Origin: Syntrophus gentianae
GTDB taxonomy: Bacteria > Desulfobacterota > Syntrophia > Syntrophales > Syntrophaceae
Direction of reading: 5' to 3'
NCBI RefSeq assembly: GCF_900109885.1
Contig: NZ_FOBS01000009.1
Span: 1-64,000 of the forward strand
DNA: 64,000 nucleotides
Notes under the pieces: model-generated
What the model was told of the DNA's origin: nothing
The model's database searches: none
The model's input: the letters and a program-made list of their open reading frames with translations, nothing else
Made by a program: the position numbers and the translations under genes
Part shown: in pieces, positions 1 to 8,958 of the stretch
Layout of the letters: the number at the start of each line of letters is the position of its first letter
Position numbering within the stretch: position 1 is the stretch's first letter

Positions 1-239
1 GTGAAATTCTTGTCGGGGTGAATGTGGATACCGGAGCCGGTTTCGACCGCTCTTCCAGGAATCAGTTCCAGGAAACCGCTGGGGCAAGGTTGTTGTTCCC
101 GGAGTCTGCGTCGCCAGGCGTGGAACTGATGCCGATTGATTTGCTTTTCCCGGCAAAAGGTGGTGATGTTTAAGCCGCTTGCTGCCTGTTCCTCGATGAT
201 AGTGCGCCAATGGGCTCGTCGTTCCGCTTTGGTCATCAT
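1..239 (-). CDS. IS66-family accessory protein TnpA-like, N-terminal part
   Basis: The minus-strand frame opens with ATG ATG at 239-234 behind a GGGAGG ribosome site and stays open to the window edge, giving 79 residues. The protein begins MMTKAERRAHWRTIIEEQ and contains FCREKQINRHQFHAWRRR, the helix-turn-helix pattern of the small DNA-binding accessory protein that precedes TnpB and the TnpC transposase in IS66 elements. It is truncated here only because the window ends, so intactness cannot be judged. Confidence 0.8.
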   Translation of the reverse strand, partial: MMTKAERRAHWRTIIEEQAASGLNITTFCREKQINRHQFHAWRRRLREQQPCPSGFLELIPGRAVETGSGIHIHPDKNF

Positions 240-328
240 GTTTTGCCTCCCAATAAAGAAATCTTTCTTTGTTGGGAGCTATAACTCAGGGGATGACGGA
301 TGTGAAGATGGGTACATCGGACGCTTAC
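1..328 (-). mobile_element. IS66-family insertion sequence, partial (one end plus start of the accessory gene)
   Basis: The element runs off the left edge of the window. Read on the minus strand its outer end begins GTAAGCGTCC at 328, the typical IS66-family terminus, about 90 bp upstream of the accessory ORF. The 8 bp outside it, TCTGATAA at 329-336, would be the expected target duplication, but the other end lies outside the window. The element interrupts an ATP-grasp gene whose remainder continues to 917. Family assignment rests on the terminus and the encoded protein. Confidence 0.8.
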
Positions 329-917
329 TCTGATAAGTAAAGCATTCGGCAGAGGGTTTCCTGTTTATGACAAGAAAAATAGTCTTCATGATAGGTTCCT
401 AAATTTAAAAAAAGAAAAAACCATTGACTCATTTATTCATTATTTAAAGGGCGTTGTTAGATTGGCTTATCCAACCAGGGATGATCGGATGAGAACGCGA
501 GATAAAGGCTATGTATATTTCCAGGATTTTATTCCCGAAAACACTCATGATATCAGAGTAATTGTTATTGGAAAGCGTGCCTTTGCTATCAAAAGGATGA
601 TCCGGGAAAATGATTTTCGTGCATCGGGAAGTGGAAAAATTATTTATGGACATGAGGAAATAAATCTTGAATGTATTTCAACCGCTTTTTATCTTGCAGG
701 TAAACTTCAGATGCAAAGTGTAGCTTTTGATTTTATTTTTACGAATGAAAATCAACCTTTATTGGTAGAAATAAGTTATGCGTTTGTTAATAAGGGCTAT
801 TTGCAGTGTCCTGGATATTGGACTTCGGATATAGAGTGGCACGAAGGAAAATTTTCCCCTGAATATTTTATGATTGAAGACTTTGTTAAGAGTTTATCTA
901 ATAGACAAGTTTTCTGA
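329..917 (+). pseudogene. ATP-grasp family protein, 5' end lost to IS66 insertion
   Basis: The reading frame is open from the IS boundary at 329 to the stop at 915-917, about 195 codons, and no normal start with a ribosome site is visible; a TTG at 462 is only a chance internal start. The translation reads ISKAFGRGF near the IS junction, then YVYFQDFIPENTHDIRVIVI, KRMIRENDFRASGSGK and DFIFTNENQPLLVEISY, which match the C-terminal half of RimK-like ATP-grasp ligases: the ATP-binding lobe and the metal-binding acidic residues near the end. The N-terminal half and the start are missing. In polysaccharide loci such proteins often ligate an amino acid or similar group, but the substrate cannot be inferred. 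The C-terminal part is otherwise undamaged, so the insertion looks recent. Confidence 0.75.
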
Positions 918-922
918 ATAAT

Positions 923-2239
923 ATGATGACCAGTCCACCAAAAAAAGAAGATCCGTTCATTACGAATACAACTGTTGTTCGAAGACCTTATTGGACAGTG
1001 CTATTTGTCGTGGGTGTGATGTTTGTTTTATATATCCTTGATGCACCGATTAAATTTGGCCGTGCCATCTCTTTAGATCAGACCAAATCCATGGCTCCGA
1101 TAATTGTCCGTGTCTGCCTCGTCCTTTTCATGTGTGGCAATATCGTGATGAGAGTTCTATCCGGTGCGAAATTATTCACTCTTTTCAATATGTTTCTATT
1201 TTCTTTTGCCGGGATCAATCTGTTTTATATGTATAAGTTGGGCTGGACTCCTCTGATGTTTGGGATTGAAGCGTATCGTTATCTTTACTGGTTTATAATT
1301 TTTTTGTTTTTTTTCACAAATGCATACCAGTTCCGGATTAATAATTCTTTGATAAACAAATTGCTCTTGCCATGGTTTTTCTTTGTTTTCTTTCAGGTTG
1401 TAATAATGAACTTGGAACGTGCCGGATCTACGGGCTCTTTAAATCTTTTGGCTATTAATGCCGGCTATATCGCATTGGATTTTCTACCGCTTTTTTTGAT
1501 TTTAAATGGCAATAAAAAGGGGCTTATGAATGCGCCTTATTTTATTATTGTGATGATTGGCATCGTTTTGCTTGTTTCACTTAAACGCGGTGCAATTTTG
1601 TCATATTTACTAGGTGTGATGGCGTACATAGGGCTGAAGGAAAAGATTGAAACCGGCAGTTTGGTATCACTATTTCGCACTGCGTTTAAGTTTGGTATAA
1701 TGATAATTTTGTTGGCAATTCCATTTTTATTAAAGGCAGATCAATTGATGCATCGATTTGCTGATACGACAGGTTCGGGCCGGACTACCCTGTACAAACT
1801 CATTTATGACCATTGGCTTATGGGCTCTCTAAGTGATAAAATTTTTGGTTATGGCTACATATCGGTTAAAAGTTACTTAGATGCCAAGTTTAATTGCCCT
1901 ATTTATGCGCACAGTGATTTTCTCGAATACTTACATGATTATGGCTTGTTGGGCATTTCCATTTATGTATGCATTCACTTGGCATTGATTCATGTCTTAT
2001 ATCGTCTATATACCAAGCGACATTGGATGTGCCCAGTTTTGGGTTGCTTTTATGTCATATTCTTATGTAGGGCGATTTATTCCGGTGTCTTTGCTATTGG
2101 ACCTGCTTTTGCTCTTGGTGCTATGTTTCTGGGGCTTTTAGGAGGCTACTATTATAAACTTCGCGATTTACATGTTAAAAAACAAAAGGTTGGCACAGCT
2201 TGGGGTGTTCCCAAAACGCAGAATATGATTCCAGGATGA
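923..2239 (+). CDS. O-antigen/exopolysaccharide polymerase (Wzy-like) membrane protein
   Basis: This 438-residue, very hydrophobic protein has about ten membrane segments and a large periplasmic loop near residues 270-345. The loop holds GRTTLYKLIYDHW, GYGY, then AHSDFLEYLHDYGLLG, the arrangement typical of Wzy polymerases and WaaL ligases, where the loop binds undecaprenyl-linked glycans. It would polymerise lipid-linked repeat units at the periplasmic face of the inner membrane. The start ATG at 923 lies 5 bases after the broken ATP-grasp gene, and the next gene follows after 1 base, so the genes are probably co-transcribed. Polymerase and ligase cannot be separated by sequence alone; the setting beside glycosyltransferases favours polymerase. 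Confidence 0.75.
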   Translation: MMTSPPKKEDPFITNTTVVRRPYWTVLFVVGVMFVLYILDAPIKFGRAISLDQTKSMAPIIVRVCLVLFMCGNIVMRVLSGAKLFTLFNMFLFSFAGINLFYMYKLGWTPLMFGIEAYRYLYWFIIFLFFFTNAYQFRINNSLINKLLLPWFFFVFFQVVIMNLERAGSTGSLNLLAINAGYIALDFLPLFLILNGNKKGLMNAPYFIIVMIGIVLLVSLKRGAILSYLLGVMAYIGLKEKIETGSLVSLFRTAFKFGIMIILLAIPFLLKADQLMHRFADTTGSGRTTLYKLIYDHWLMGSLSDKIFGYGYISVKSYLDAKFNCPIYAHSDFLEYLHDYGLLGISIYVCIHLALIHVLYRLYTKRHWMCPVLGCFYVIFLCRAIYSGVFAIGPAFALGAMFLGLLGGYYYKLRDLHVKKQKVGTAWGVPKTQNMIPG

Positions 2240-2240
2240 T

Positions 2241-3365
2241 ATGACAAAACGGAAAATTCTTTTTCTAATCCCAAACTTAGGTGGTGGCGGAGCCGAACGT
2301 GTTTTCCTCCATTTGTTGAATAACCTCGACCGTTTAAAATTTGATTTTCATCTTTGTGTTTTGAGACAGGAAGGTCCTTTCTTTTCTGAATTGAGCTCAG
2401 ATGTAACCGTTATTAATCTAAATACTTCTTTAAGACGTTCACTTTTTAAAGTGGCTGATACTATTAGAAATTTACACCCGGATGTTGTCCTGAGCAACGT
2501 CTGTTTCATGAATCTGATCACCGGGTTTGCCAGAATGTATCTTCCAAATCAGATACCCTTATACCTTGCCAGGGAAAGTGGTATTCCTTCTCAACGTAAA
2601 CTTTTATATAAAAATAAATTCCTGCGATACATAGAATTATTATACAGGTTATCTTATAGACTCTTTGATGGCATTATCTGCCAATCGGACGATATGCTCT
2701 TTGACGTGCATAAAATGTACGGTGTGCCACAGAGGAAACTCATAAAGATTAATAACCCTGTCGATATTGATCACATTCAACGATTAGCCAATGATATTGT
2801 AGCAACAAAATTTCTACCAGACAAGACGAACCTCTTAGCAGTAGGCAGACTCAATCAGCAGAAGGGTTTCGATCTGCTATTGCAAGCAATGGCGTTGACG
2901 AAAAATAAAAGGCTGCATCTTCACATTCTTGGGGAGGGTGATGAGTACGGAAAGCTCCGCAGCCATGCAGAGGAATTGCGGTTGTCCGACCGTGTCACGT
3001 TCCACGGATTTTGCAAAAACCCCTATGCCTATATGGCAGCGGCGGATGTTTTTGTGATGACCTCACGGTACGAAGGATTTCCAAACGCAATGGTTGAAGC
3101 AATGGCTCTTGGCTGTCCGACAGTAGCTTTTCAGTGCCAGGGAGGATTAAACGAAATCATTAAGAATTGTATGAACGGTTATTCCGTTGAATTCGGAAAT
3201 ATAAGAGAATTCGCTATGTTGTTGGACAAGGGGGATTATTTAAATTTGGACCGAAAACTTATTGTGAAGGACATATGGAACCGTTACCGATTGGATAAAA
3301 TCGTTAAGGAATATGAGTACATCCTTACCAATGTATGCAAGAAAGACTGCCGGGAAACAGGCTGA
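2241..3365 (+). CDS. GT4-family glycosyltransferase
   Basis: A cytoplasmic or membrane-associated glycosyltransferase of 374 residues with the two-domain GT-B fold. The N-terminal acceptor domain starts MTKRKILFLIPNLGGGGAER with the glycine-rich loop. The donor domain holds VGRLNQQKGFDLLLQA and the EX7E motif E278-GFPNAMV-E286, which contacts the nucleotide sugar. Length is normal for GT4. It would add one sugar to the undecaprenyl-linked repeat unit; donor and acceptor cannot be predicted. It starts one base after the Wzy-like gene. Confidence 0.88.
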   Translation: MTKRKILFLIPNLGGGGAERVFLHLLNNLDRLKFDFHLCVLRQEGPFFSELSSDVTVINLNTSLRRSLFKVADTIRNLHPDVVLSNVCFMNLITGFARMYLPNQIPLYLARESGIPSQRKLLYKNKFLRYIELLYRLSYRLFDGIICQSDDMLFDVHKMYGVPQRKLIKINNPVDIDHIQRLANDIVATKFLPDKTNLLAVGRLNQQKGFDLLLQAMALTKNKRLHLHILGEGDEYGKLRSHAEELRLSDRVTFHGFCKNPYAYMAAADVFVMTSRYEGFPNAMVEAMALGCPTVAFQCQGGLNEIIKNCMNGYSVEFGNIREFAMLLDKGDYLNLDRKLIVKDIWNRYRLDKIVKEYEYILTNVCKKDCRETG

Positions 3366-3509
3366 CATTCTTACAAGATGGCATATGGGGTGCGATGTTT
3401 TTGCGGATTAGCGCACATGGGTGAATAATTGGCAGACATCAAGGCTAAGGGGAGAAATTACAATATTGAAAGCTGCCCAATTATACTTGATGGTCGGTTG
3501 CAATCGGCC

Positions 3510-4790
3510 ATGAAAAAGCTGAAGATATTGATAATTGAGGCCTATACAGATGCGAATGTTGGATCGGGTGCCCTTGTTGAGAATACAGTAAATATTCTCA
3601 GAAAAAGATATGCTAATGCGGATATCCGAGTCATGGCTCATTATCCGGATTCATTTCGAGAACTTTGCCAGATTCATGCAGTTGAAGATGTGTTTCAGTA
3701 CCCATTCGGCAAGGGACGTTTTGTACAGGTAGTTTGGCTATGCAGAACCCTGATCTGGATGTCGATTATCTTCGCTCAAACGATCTTTTTCCCGCAGGGC
3801 AAGATTTTGCTATTCAAGGGAAAGGTGAGAGAATTTTTATGGGCGGACGTTGTGGTTAGCGTTGGGGCAGAACGTATCAATGACAAATTTATTAAGAACA
3901 TTTGTTTCTCACTTTACACTTACGAAATAGTGAAGCGTCTCGGACGTCCAATGGTGCTCTTCCCTTGCACAATCGGACCCTTTCTGTTCAAGTCAACCCA
4001 ATGGCTTGCGGCAACAGTGTTAAGGCATTTGGATTTGATTTACACAAGAGACAATCTTTCCTTCAAGACGACATGTGGATTGAAAGGTGTAGGTAAGAAA
4101 AAGGTGGTCAATACATCAGATGTGGCCATATTCCAGCCGCAAGCAGATCGAAACCGTGCATTGAATTTGATAGGTGCGAAAGATGATGAATATATAGTTG
4201 GCATTTCCGTTATGCGATGGTCTTATGTCGCAAACAGTGTTGATACAGCGTATAGCAACTATGAATCATATGTTAGAGAGATGGCTTTTTTCGCAGATAA
4301 TCTTGTGGAGCGTTATGGCGTGACGGTCATTTTCTATCCTACGAATTTCCCTGTGCGAGGTTGCCGGGAAGACGATGTAACGACCGCACGGGAAATCCAA
4401 TTGAGAATGCGGTACAAAGATCGGACTCGCATCATAGAAAAGTTACCGAGACCTTCTGATCTTAAGGGGATGCTTGCTTGCTCAGAGATCAACATAACAA
4501 CACGGATGCATGCCTGCATATTGTCAACAGGGGCCTATGTTCCAACCATCTCTATTAATTATCTTTTTAAACTGCGAGAATACATGCATTCTTTGGGATT
4601 AGGAGATTTTTCAATCGATATTGAACAGTTCAACGCTGATTGGGCACTGAAAGCCTTCAATCTGTTATGGGATAAACGATCTTATTGGAGGGGCAAAATT
4701 CGTGAAGGCGTTAGAATAAAGCAAGAACAACTGTCCACATCAATGGAACAATTTGATGCTCTTCTGCAAACAAGACAAAATATATTTTAG
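3510..4790 (+). CDS. Polysaccharide pyruvyltransferase family protein
   Basis: From ATG 3510 the protein is 426 residues and begins MKKLKILIIEAYTDANVGSG followed by ALVENTV, the family's usual start (a glycine-rich loop after the first strand). An in-frame TTG at 3429 would add 27 residues without family-like sequence; neither start has a strong ribosome site. Later landmarks are VSVGAERINDKF, PCTIGPF, YTRDNLSF and TTRMHACILSTGAYVPT, which fit the GT-B-like fold of CsaB/WcaK-type ketal pyruvyltransferases. These transfer pyruvate from PEP to sugars of surface polymers, although members with other roles exist. The 3' end overlaps the next, iron-sulfur, gene by 38 bases, which suggests translational coupling. 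Confidence 0.82.
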   Translation: MKKLKILIIEAYTDANVGSGALVENTVNILRKRYANADIRVMAHYPDSFRELCQIHAVEDVFQYPFGKGRFVQVVWLCRTLIWMSIIFAQTIFFPQGKILLFKGKVREFLWADVVVSVGAERINDKFIKNICFSLYTYEIVKRLGRPMVLFPCTIGPFLFKSTQWLAATVLRHLDLIYTRDNLSFKTTCGLKGVGKKKVVNTSDVAIFQPQADRNRALNLIGAKDDEYIVGISVMRWSYVANSVDTAYSNYESYVREMAFFADNLVERYGVTVIFYPTNFPVRGCREDDVTTAREIQLRMRYKDRTRIIEKLPRPSDLKGMLACSEINITTRMHACILSTGAYVPTISINYLFKLREYMHSLGLGDFSIDIEQFNADWALKAFNLLWDKRSYWRGKIREGVRIKQEQLSTSMEQFDALLQTRQNIF

Positions 4791-5913
4791 CTTGGATCGT
4801 TGTTGCCAATGTGGCGTTTGCTTAGCGTCTTGTCCAGTAGGCGCTATAAGCCGTACATGGGATGATGATGGGCTATTTTGTATACACGTCGATGCAGAAA
4901 GATGTGTCAAATGCCAAAAGTGTGTTCAAAATTGCCCTGCGACTACCTTACCGAGTATCATTCTAAAAGAAGAGGATTGGAGTGCCATATCTCAAGTATA
5001 TATTGGCCATGCCCTTGATGAGGTGGTCCGGTACAGGGCATCATCAGGCGGTATCGCGCGTACGCTCATTCGTAATGCTCTAGTGAAGGGATTTTGTCAA
5101 TTAGCGTATACCATGACCGATGCTGATTCATATCCATGGGCTATGGGAGGATACATATCACAGGAATCCTGTAACGCGCAAGTTTCCAACTCGAAATACT
5201 TGCCTGTTCCCGTCTGTGAAAACCTAAGACAACTCTCCCCAGGCAATCTACTGGTGGTGGGAACGCCTTGCCAATTGCTGGCTATGGAAGCCTTTTACCG
5301 TTCAACTAAAGTCAGGTTAATCAAGATTTGCATCCTCTGCAAGCAACAAAAAACCTTCAATTTCAGCCGGTTTATGGCAAAGCGTTTGGGTGTTACTGAT
5401 TACAAGAGTGTTCCAATACAATATCGTGGGGATGGCTGGCCGGGAAAAATTGCAATAGGGACGAAAAAAATGTGCTGGGAGGAAGCTGCAGCTCTGCCGT
5501 ATAGTAAGCGACTTTGGTCTGTCCCTGGTTGTTTTTTCTGCACCCATCCTTTAGGTTCTAATGCTGACCTGACCTTGGCAGATCCCTGGAAAATAATGAA
5601 TACCAAACAAAGTGGCATGACGATGATTCTTATTAGGACCGAAGCTGGGGAGAAGCTTCTTGATCTTAGCTGCAAGGAGATAGCACTCCAAAGCATTGAC
5701 TCGGATCGGGCAAAACTATCAGTCGACTGGCAAGGGATACAAGCGAAACAGAAGAGAACGAAATATTATTTGAGTAAATCATTGGGGGGGGGCACACGAC
5801 TGAAGTTCAAAGTGGGTGATTTCCAGAGAGCTTCATATGAATGGCTTTTATTGTCTCTCAAGCTTCCGGAGCTTGCGTTAAAGGTACTCAACCGTATGCC
5901 TTATTGGGGATAA
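4753..5913 (+). CDS. Coenzyme F420 hydrogenase/dehydrogenase beta-subunit family protein with two 4Fe-4S clusters
   Basis: The 386-residue protein starts at TTG 4753 or ATG 4756, inside the end of the pyruvyltransferase gene. Two bacterial ferredoxin motifs are present: C17-x2-C20-x2-C23-x3-C27-P and C51-x2-C54-x2-C57-x3-C61-P. They precede an FrhB/FpoF-like region with VVGTPCQLLAMEAF, then CILCKQQKTFNF and later CFFCTHPLGSNADLTLADPW. Family members bind flavin and move electrons between ferredoxin-like centres and a cofactor. In polysaccharide loci such genes are often seen next to pyruvyltransferase-family genes and their reaction is not established. No F420 synthesis genes are in the window, so F420 use is only a family name. 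Confidence 0.82.
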   Translation: MMLFCKQDKIYFSLDRCCQCGVCLASCPVGAISRTWDDDGLFCIHVDAERCVKCQKCVQNCPATTLPSIILKEEDWSAISQVYIGHALDEVVRYRASSGGIARTLIRNALVKGFCQLAYTMTDADSYPWAMGGYISQESCNAQVSNSKYLPVPVCENLRQLSPGNLLVVGTPCQLLAMEAFYRSTKVRLIKICILCKQQKTFNFSRFMAKRLGVTDYKSVPIQYRGDGWPGKIAIGTKKMCWEEAAALPYSKRLWSVPGCFFCTHPLGSNADLTLADPWKIMNTKQSGMTMILIRTEAGEKLLDLSCKEIALQSIDSDRAKLSVDWQGIQAKQKRTKYYLSKSLGGGTRLKFKVGDFQRASYEWLLLSLKLPELALKVLNRMPYWG

Positions 5914-6052
5914 AAAAATTTACGTTGGAAACAAGGAAGTAGTTGTGTCATGTAGAATATGTAATTAATTCAGGAGTGTGCATCAAAATTAATAAAAAAT
6001 GACTCAATCTTGGTTTTTTAACGATTAATGCAAGAAGAATAATGATGCGGTC

Positions 6053-7276
6053 ATGAAAATACTTTTTTTAAATAATTATTTTTATATTCGTGGTGGCTCG
6101 GAACGGGTATTTTTCGGTGAAATGGACCTTATGAGAAATCATGGGCATGAGATCGCAGAGTTTGCTAGAAGACACTCCCTGGATATGCCATCAAAGTACA
6201 GTCATTTTTTCCCACAAGATATTGTAACAGATAAAATCAGTATCTCATGGGACGCGGTCAGGACAGTTAAAGAAATATTCTATTCCGTGAGTGCACGGGA
6301 TGGTTTAGACAAGTTGATTTCGCAATTCAAGCCAGCGATTGCTCATGTCCATAATATGTATGGACGTTTAACAACCTCCGTCCTGGATGTGCTTTCGCAA
6401 AGAAGAATACCAACATTAATGACCCTCCATGACTATAAAGTAGTGTGTCCCAGCTATAGATTCATGTTTGAAAATCATATTTGTGAGGATTGTAAAGGAG
6501 CTCGATATTACATGGCAGTAAAAAATCACTGCCACAAGAACAGCTTTGCAGCATCTGCCATGGTTGCCATGGAATCTTATTTTAATGAGTGGTTCAACAG
6601 GTACAAAAAAAACGTACGATATTTTATATCTCCAAGCCGCTTTCTCGAGAATAAATTAATTGAATTTGGTTGGCCAGAAAGACAAATTAAGTTCGTTCCC
6701 AACTTTTTAGACTTATCTGAATTTGATCCAAATTATAGCGCGGGAGACTATCTTCTCTATCTCGGTCGACTCTCTGAAGAAAAGGGCGTAGCGACTTTGA
6801 TCAAGGCATTTACACAATTAAAGAATGATAAACCAGAACTAGTGATTGTCGGTGATGGTCCCATGCGAAAAGAATTGGAAGAGATTACGCGGAATCATTC
6901 CCGTATAAGATTTGCAGGATATCTGTCCGGCAGCGCCCTTCGTGAAGTAACCCAAAATGCTTTAGCAGTTGTCGTCCCCTCTGTATGTTACGAAAATGCT
7001 CCCATCTCAATTCTGGAAGCATTGGCCTATGGCAAGCCCGTAATCGGTGCTAACATTGGTGGAATACCGGAAATGATTCAGAATGGTGTAAACGGTTATT
7101 TGTTTGAATCAGGGAATTGCAATGACTTAAAAAATGCTCTGGAGTATATGATAAATTTGCCTGCAGCTGAAATAGAGAAAATGGGCATGGACGCTCGACG
7201 GATTGTGGAAAGAGAAAACAGTTCAGAATCTCATTACCTTAAGCTGATGGATATTTATCAAGAAATTCAAGCATGA
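6053..7276 (+). CDS. GT4-family glycosyltransferase
   Basis: A GT-B glycosyltransferase of 407 residues. It begins MKILFLNNYFYIRGGSERVF, with the N-terminal glycine-rich loop, and has YLGRLSEEKGVATLIKAF and the EX7E motif E314-NAPISIL-E322 in the donor domain. A cysteine-containing insert near residues 132-162 (CPSYRFMFENHICEDCKGA and a following C) could bind a metal or disulfide and is seen in some GT4 enzymes of capsule loci. Its stop overlaps the start of the acyltransferase gene by 4 bases. About 140 AT-rich bases separate it from the upstream gene, with no clear promoter. Donor and acceptor are unknown. Confidence 0.88.
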   Translation: MKILFLNNYFYIRGGSERVFFGEMDLMRNHGHEIAEFARRHSLDMPSKYSHFFPQDIVTDKISISWDAVRTVKEIFYSVSARDGLDKLISQFKPAIAHVHNMYGRLTTSVLDVLSQRRIPTLMTLHDYKVVCPSYRFMFENHICEDCKGARYYMAVKNHCHKNSFAASAMVAMESYFNEWFNRYKKNVRYFISPSRFLENKLIEFGWPERQIKFVPNFLDLSEFDPNYSAGDYLLYLGRLSEEKGVATLIKAFTQLKNDKPELVIVGDGPMRKELEEITRNHSRIRFAGYLSGSALREVTQNALAVVVPSVCYENAPISILEALAYGKPVIGANIGGIPEMIQNGVNGYLFESGNCNDLKNALEYMINLPAAEIEKMGMDARRIVERENSSESHYLKLMDIYQEIQA

Positions 7277-7704
7277 ATAGAATAAAGATAAAAATAGGAG
7301 CACTGATACGTAAGTTGATTGTAAAATATTATCGCTTCCTGGGAGTCGTTATTGGTAATAATGTTTTTATTAGCCATGCATGTAAGATCGACACAACGTA
7401 TCCTGGCAGTGTCTTTATTGAAGATAACGTTTATATCACCTATGGGGCAATAATCATAGCCCATGATCATTCGGTATATCGCCATAGACCATTTATACAG
7501 GATAATGGTCGAGGGAAAGTTGTTATTAAAAAAAATGCCTTTATCGGTGCCGGTGCAATAATACTGAGAGATGTAACGATTGGCGAAAATTCTGTTGTTG
7601 CGGCAGGATCCGTTGTAACCGCGGATGTTCCCACGAATAGTATTGTAGCCGGCAATCCTGCAAAAATTTTAAAATTCTTTTCTCCAAAAGGAACATCAAA
7701 ATAA
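7273..7704 (+). CDS. Left-handed beta-helix (hexapeptide repeat) acyltransferase
   Basis: This 143-residue protein has hexapeptide repeats from about residue 25 to 125, for example IGNNVFISHACKI, IEDNVYITYGAIIIAHDH, IKKNAFIGAGAIILRDVTIG and ENSVVAAGSVVTADVPTNS, and closes with IVAGNPAKILKFF. This is the form of WcaF/MaaT-type O-acetyltransferases that use acetyl-CoA. The histidines in the AHDHS loop are likely catalytic. The ATG overlaps the preceding glycosyltransferase stop, so the acetylated acceptor is probably a sugar of the same repeat unit. Confidence 0.85.
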   Translation: MNRIKIKIGALIRKLIVKYYRFLGVVIGNNVFISHACKIDTTYPGSVFIEDNVYITYGAIIIAHDHSVYRHRPFIQDNGRGKVVIKKNAFIGAGAIILRDVTIGENSVVAAGSVVTADVPTNSIVAGNPAKILKFFSPKGTSK

Positions 7705-7832
7705 TATTTTAATTCAAAGTAACAGGTTTTCAATATCACTAATTCTGATTTCAGAAGTCTCCACTAACATAAATAATCAGCATTGGAGGATTAAACAACC
7801 GCCAACTGCAGAGAGTCTATTTAAGGATATCT

Positions 7833-8945
7833 ATGCGAATTGCTTACATCGCCATTAAAGGCATACCCATTGGAGGTGGAATCGAAAAGGTCACGGAAGA
7901 GGTCGGTTCTCGCCTTGTCAAGAAAGGGCACGAGATTGTCGTATATTCCAGCCGAGATTACGGGACGACTGCAGATTGCCAGTTCAAAGGAATGGAAATT
8001 AAGACAGTTCCCTCGATAAATACCAAAGCCCTCCATAAACTATCCATATGCTATTATGCAACGCGCGATGTAATGCGCAACAGGAATGTAGATCTTGTCC
8101 ATGTTCATGCGGTCGGTCCTTCTGTATTTTCAATCTTTCCTAGGTTGAAAGGCATTCCGACGGTTGTCCAGACGCATGGCCTGGAGTGGAAGCGGGACAA
8201 ATGGGGGGTTATCGGAAAGACCTTTTTCAAGCTTTCTGACTACAGCGTAGTTTATTTTCCCAACAAGGCCACCTCGGTTTCCAAGGTACAGAAGCAATAT
8301 TATGAAGAGAAATTTGGTAGAGAGGTCGTTTATATTCCCAATGGCGTCAGTCCCGTTGAAAAGCTTGCACCTCGGTGGATCCTGGAACAGGGGATTGAAC
8401 CGAACCGTTATATCCTTTTTGCCGCACGGCTGGTGGAAGAAAAAGGACCACACTTCTTGATCCAGGCTTACCGGAGGCTGGACACTGATATGAAGTTGGT
8501 GATTGCCGGCGATGCCGCCTATGCAGAAAAGTACAAGGCCCAGCTGAGAGAACTGGCTGGGAATGATCCTCGTATTCTCTTCCCAGGGTTTGTCACTGGT
8601 GAACCAATGCAGGAGTTATTCAGCAATGCTTACCTCTTTTGCCTGCCCTCAACTCTCGAAGGGCTACCGGTTGCTCTTCTGGAAGCCATGAACTATGGGA
8701 ATTGCTGCGTTTCCAGCGATATTCCCGAAAATCTGGAAGCCATTGAGGATAACGGTTACACCTTCCACAACCGCGACTATGAAGACTTGCAGCGAGTCCT
8801 GCATGATCTATTGCAACATCCGGAAAAGGTGCAAGCGAAGAAGGAAGCAGCTCTGCAACATGTTCGGCGCAACTATTCCTGGGATAGAGTCGCGGATCAG
8901 ATGGAAGAACTCTACATGAGTCTCATAAAAAAGAAGTCAACATGA
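7833..8945 (+). CDS. GT4-family glycosyltransferase
   Basis: A GT-B enzyme of 370 residues starting MRIAYIAIKGIPIGGGIEKV. The donor domain contains FAARLVEEKGPHFLIQAYRR and the EX7E pair E276-GLPVALL-E284. The region near HVHAVGPSVFSIFPR matches the acceptor-side histidine of PimA/WbpH-type enzymes. Upstream lie 128 bases without a gene. It is the last glycosyltransferase before the exosortase block. The donor is not predictable. Confidence 0.88.
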   Translation: MRIAYIAIKGIPIGGGIEKVTEEVGSRLVKKGHEIVVYSSRDYGTTADCQFKGMEIKTVPSINTKALHKLSICYYATRDVMRNRNVDLVHVHAVGPSVFSIFPRLKGIPTVVQTHGLEWKRDKWGVIGKTFFKLSDYSVVYFPNKATSVSKVQKQYYEEKFGREVVYIPNGVSPVEKLAPRWILEQGIEPNRYILFAARLVEEKGPHFLIQAYRRLDTDMKLVIAGDAAYAEKYKAQLRELAGNDPRILFPGFVTGEPMQELFSNAYLFCLPSTLEGLPVALLEAMNYGNCCVSSDIPENLEAIEDNGYTFHNRDYEDLQRVLHDLLQHPEKVQAKKEAALQHVRRNYSWDRVADQMEELYMSLIKKKST

Positions 8946-8958
8946 GTGGCAAATCAAT

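Noticed and set aside
136-333. Plus-strand 65-codon frame over the left edge
   Set aside because: It lies antisense to the IS66 accessory gene and runs through the element's end; the minus-strand frame has the recognisable protein.
462-917. A complete 151-residue gene from TTG 462
   Set aside because: The frame stays open 130 bases upstream to the IS junction with family-like sequence (ISKAFGRGF), so TTG 462 is an internal codon of a broken gene.
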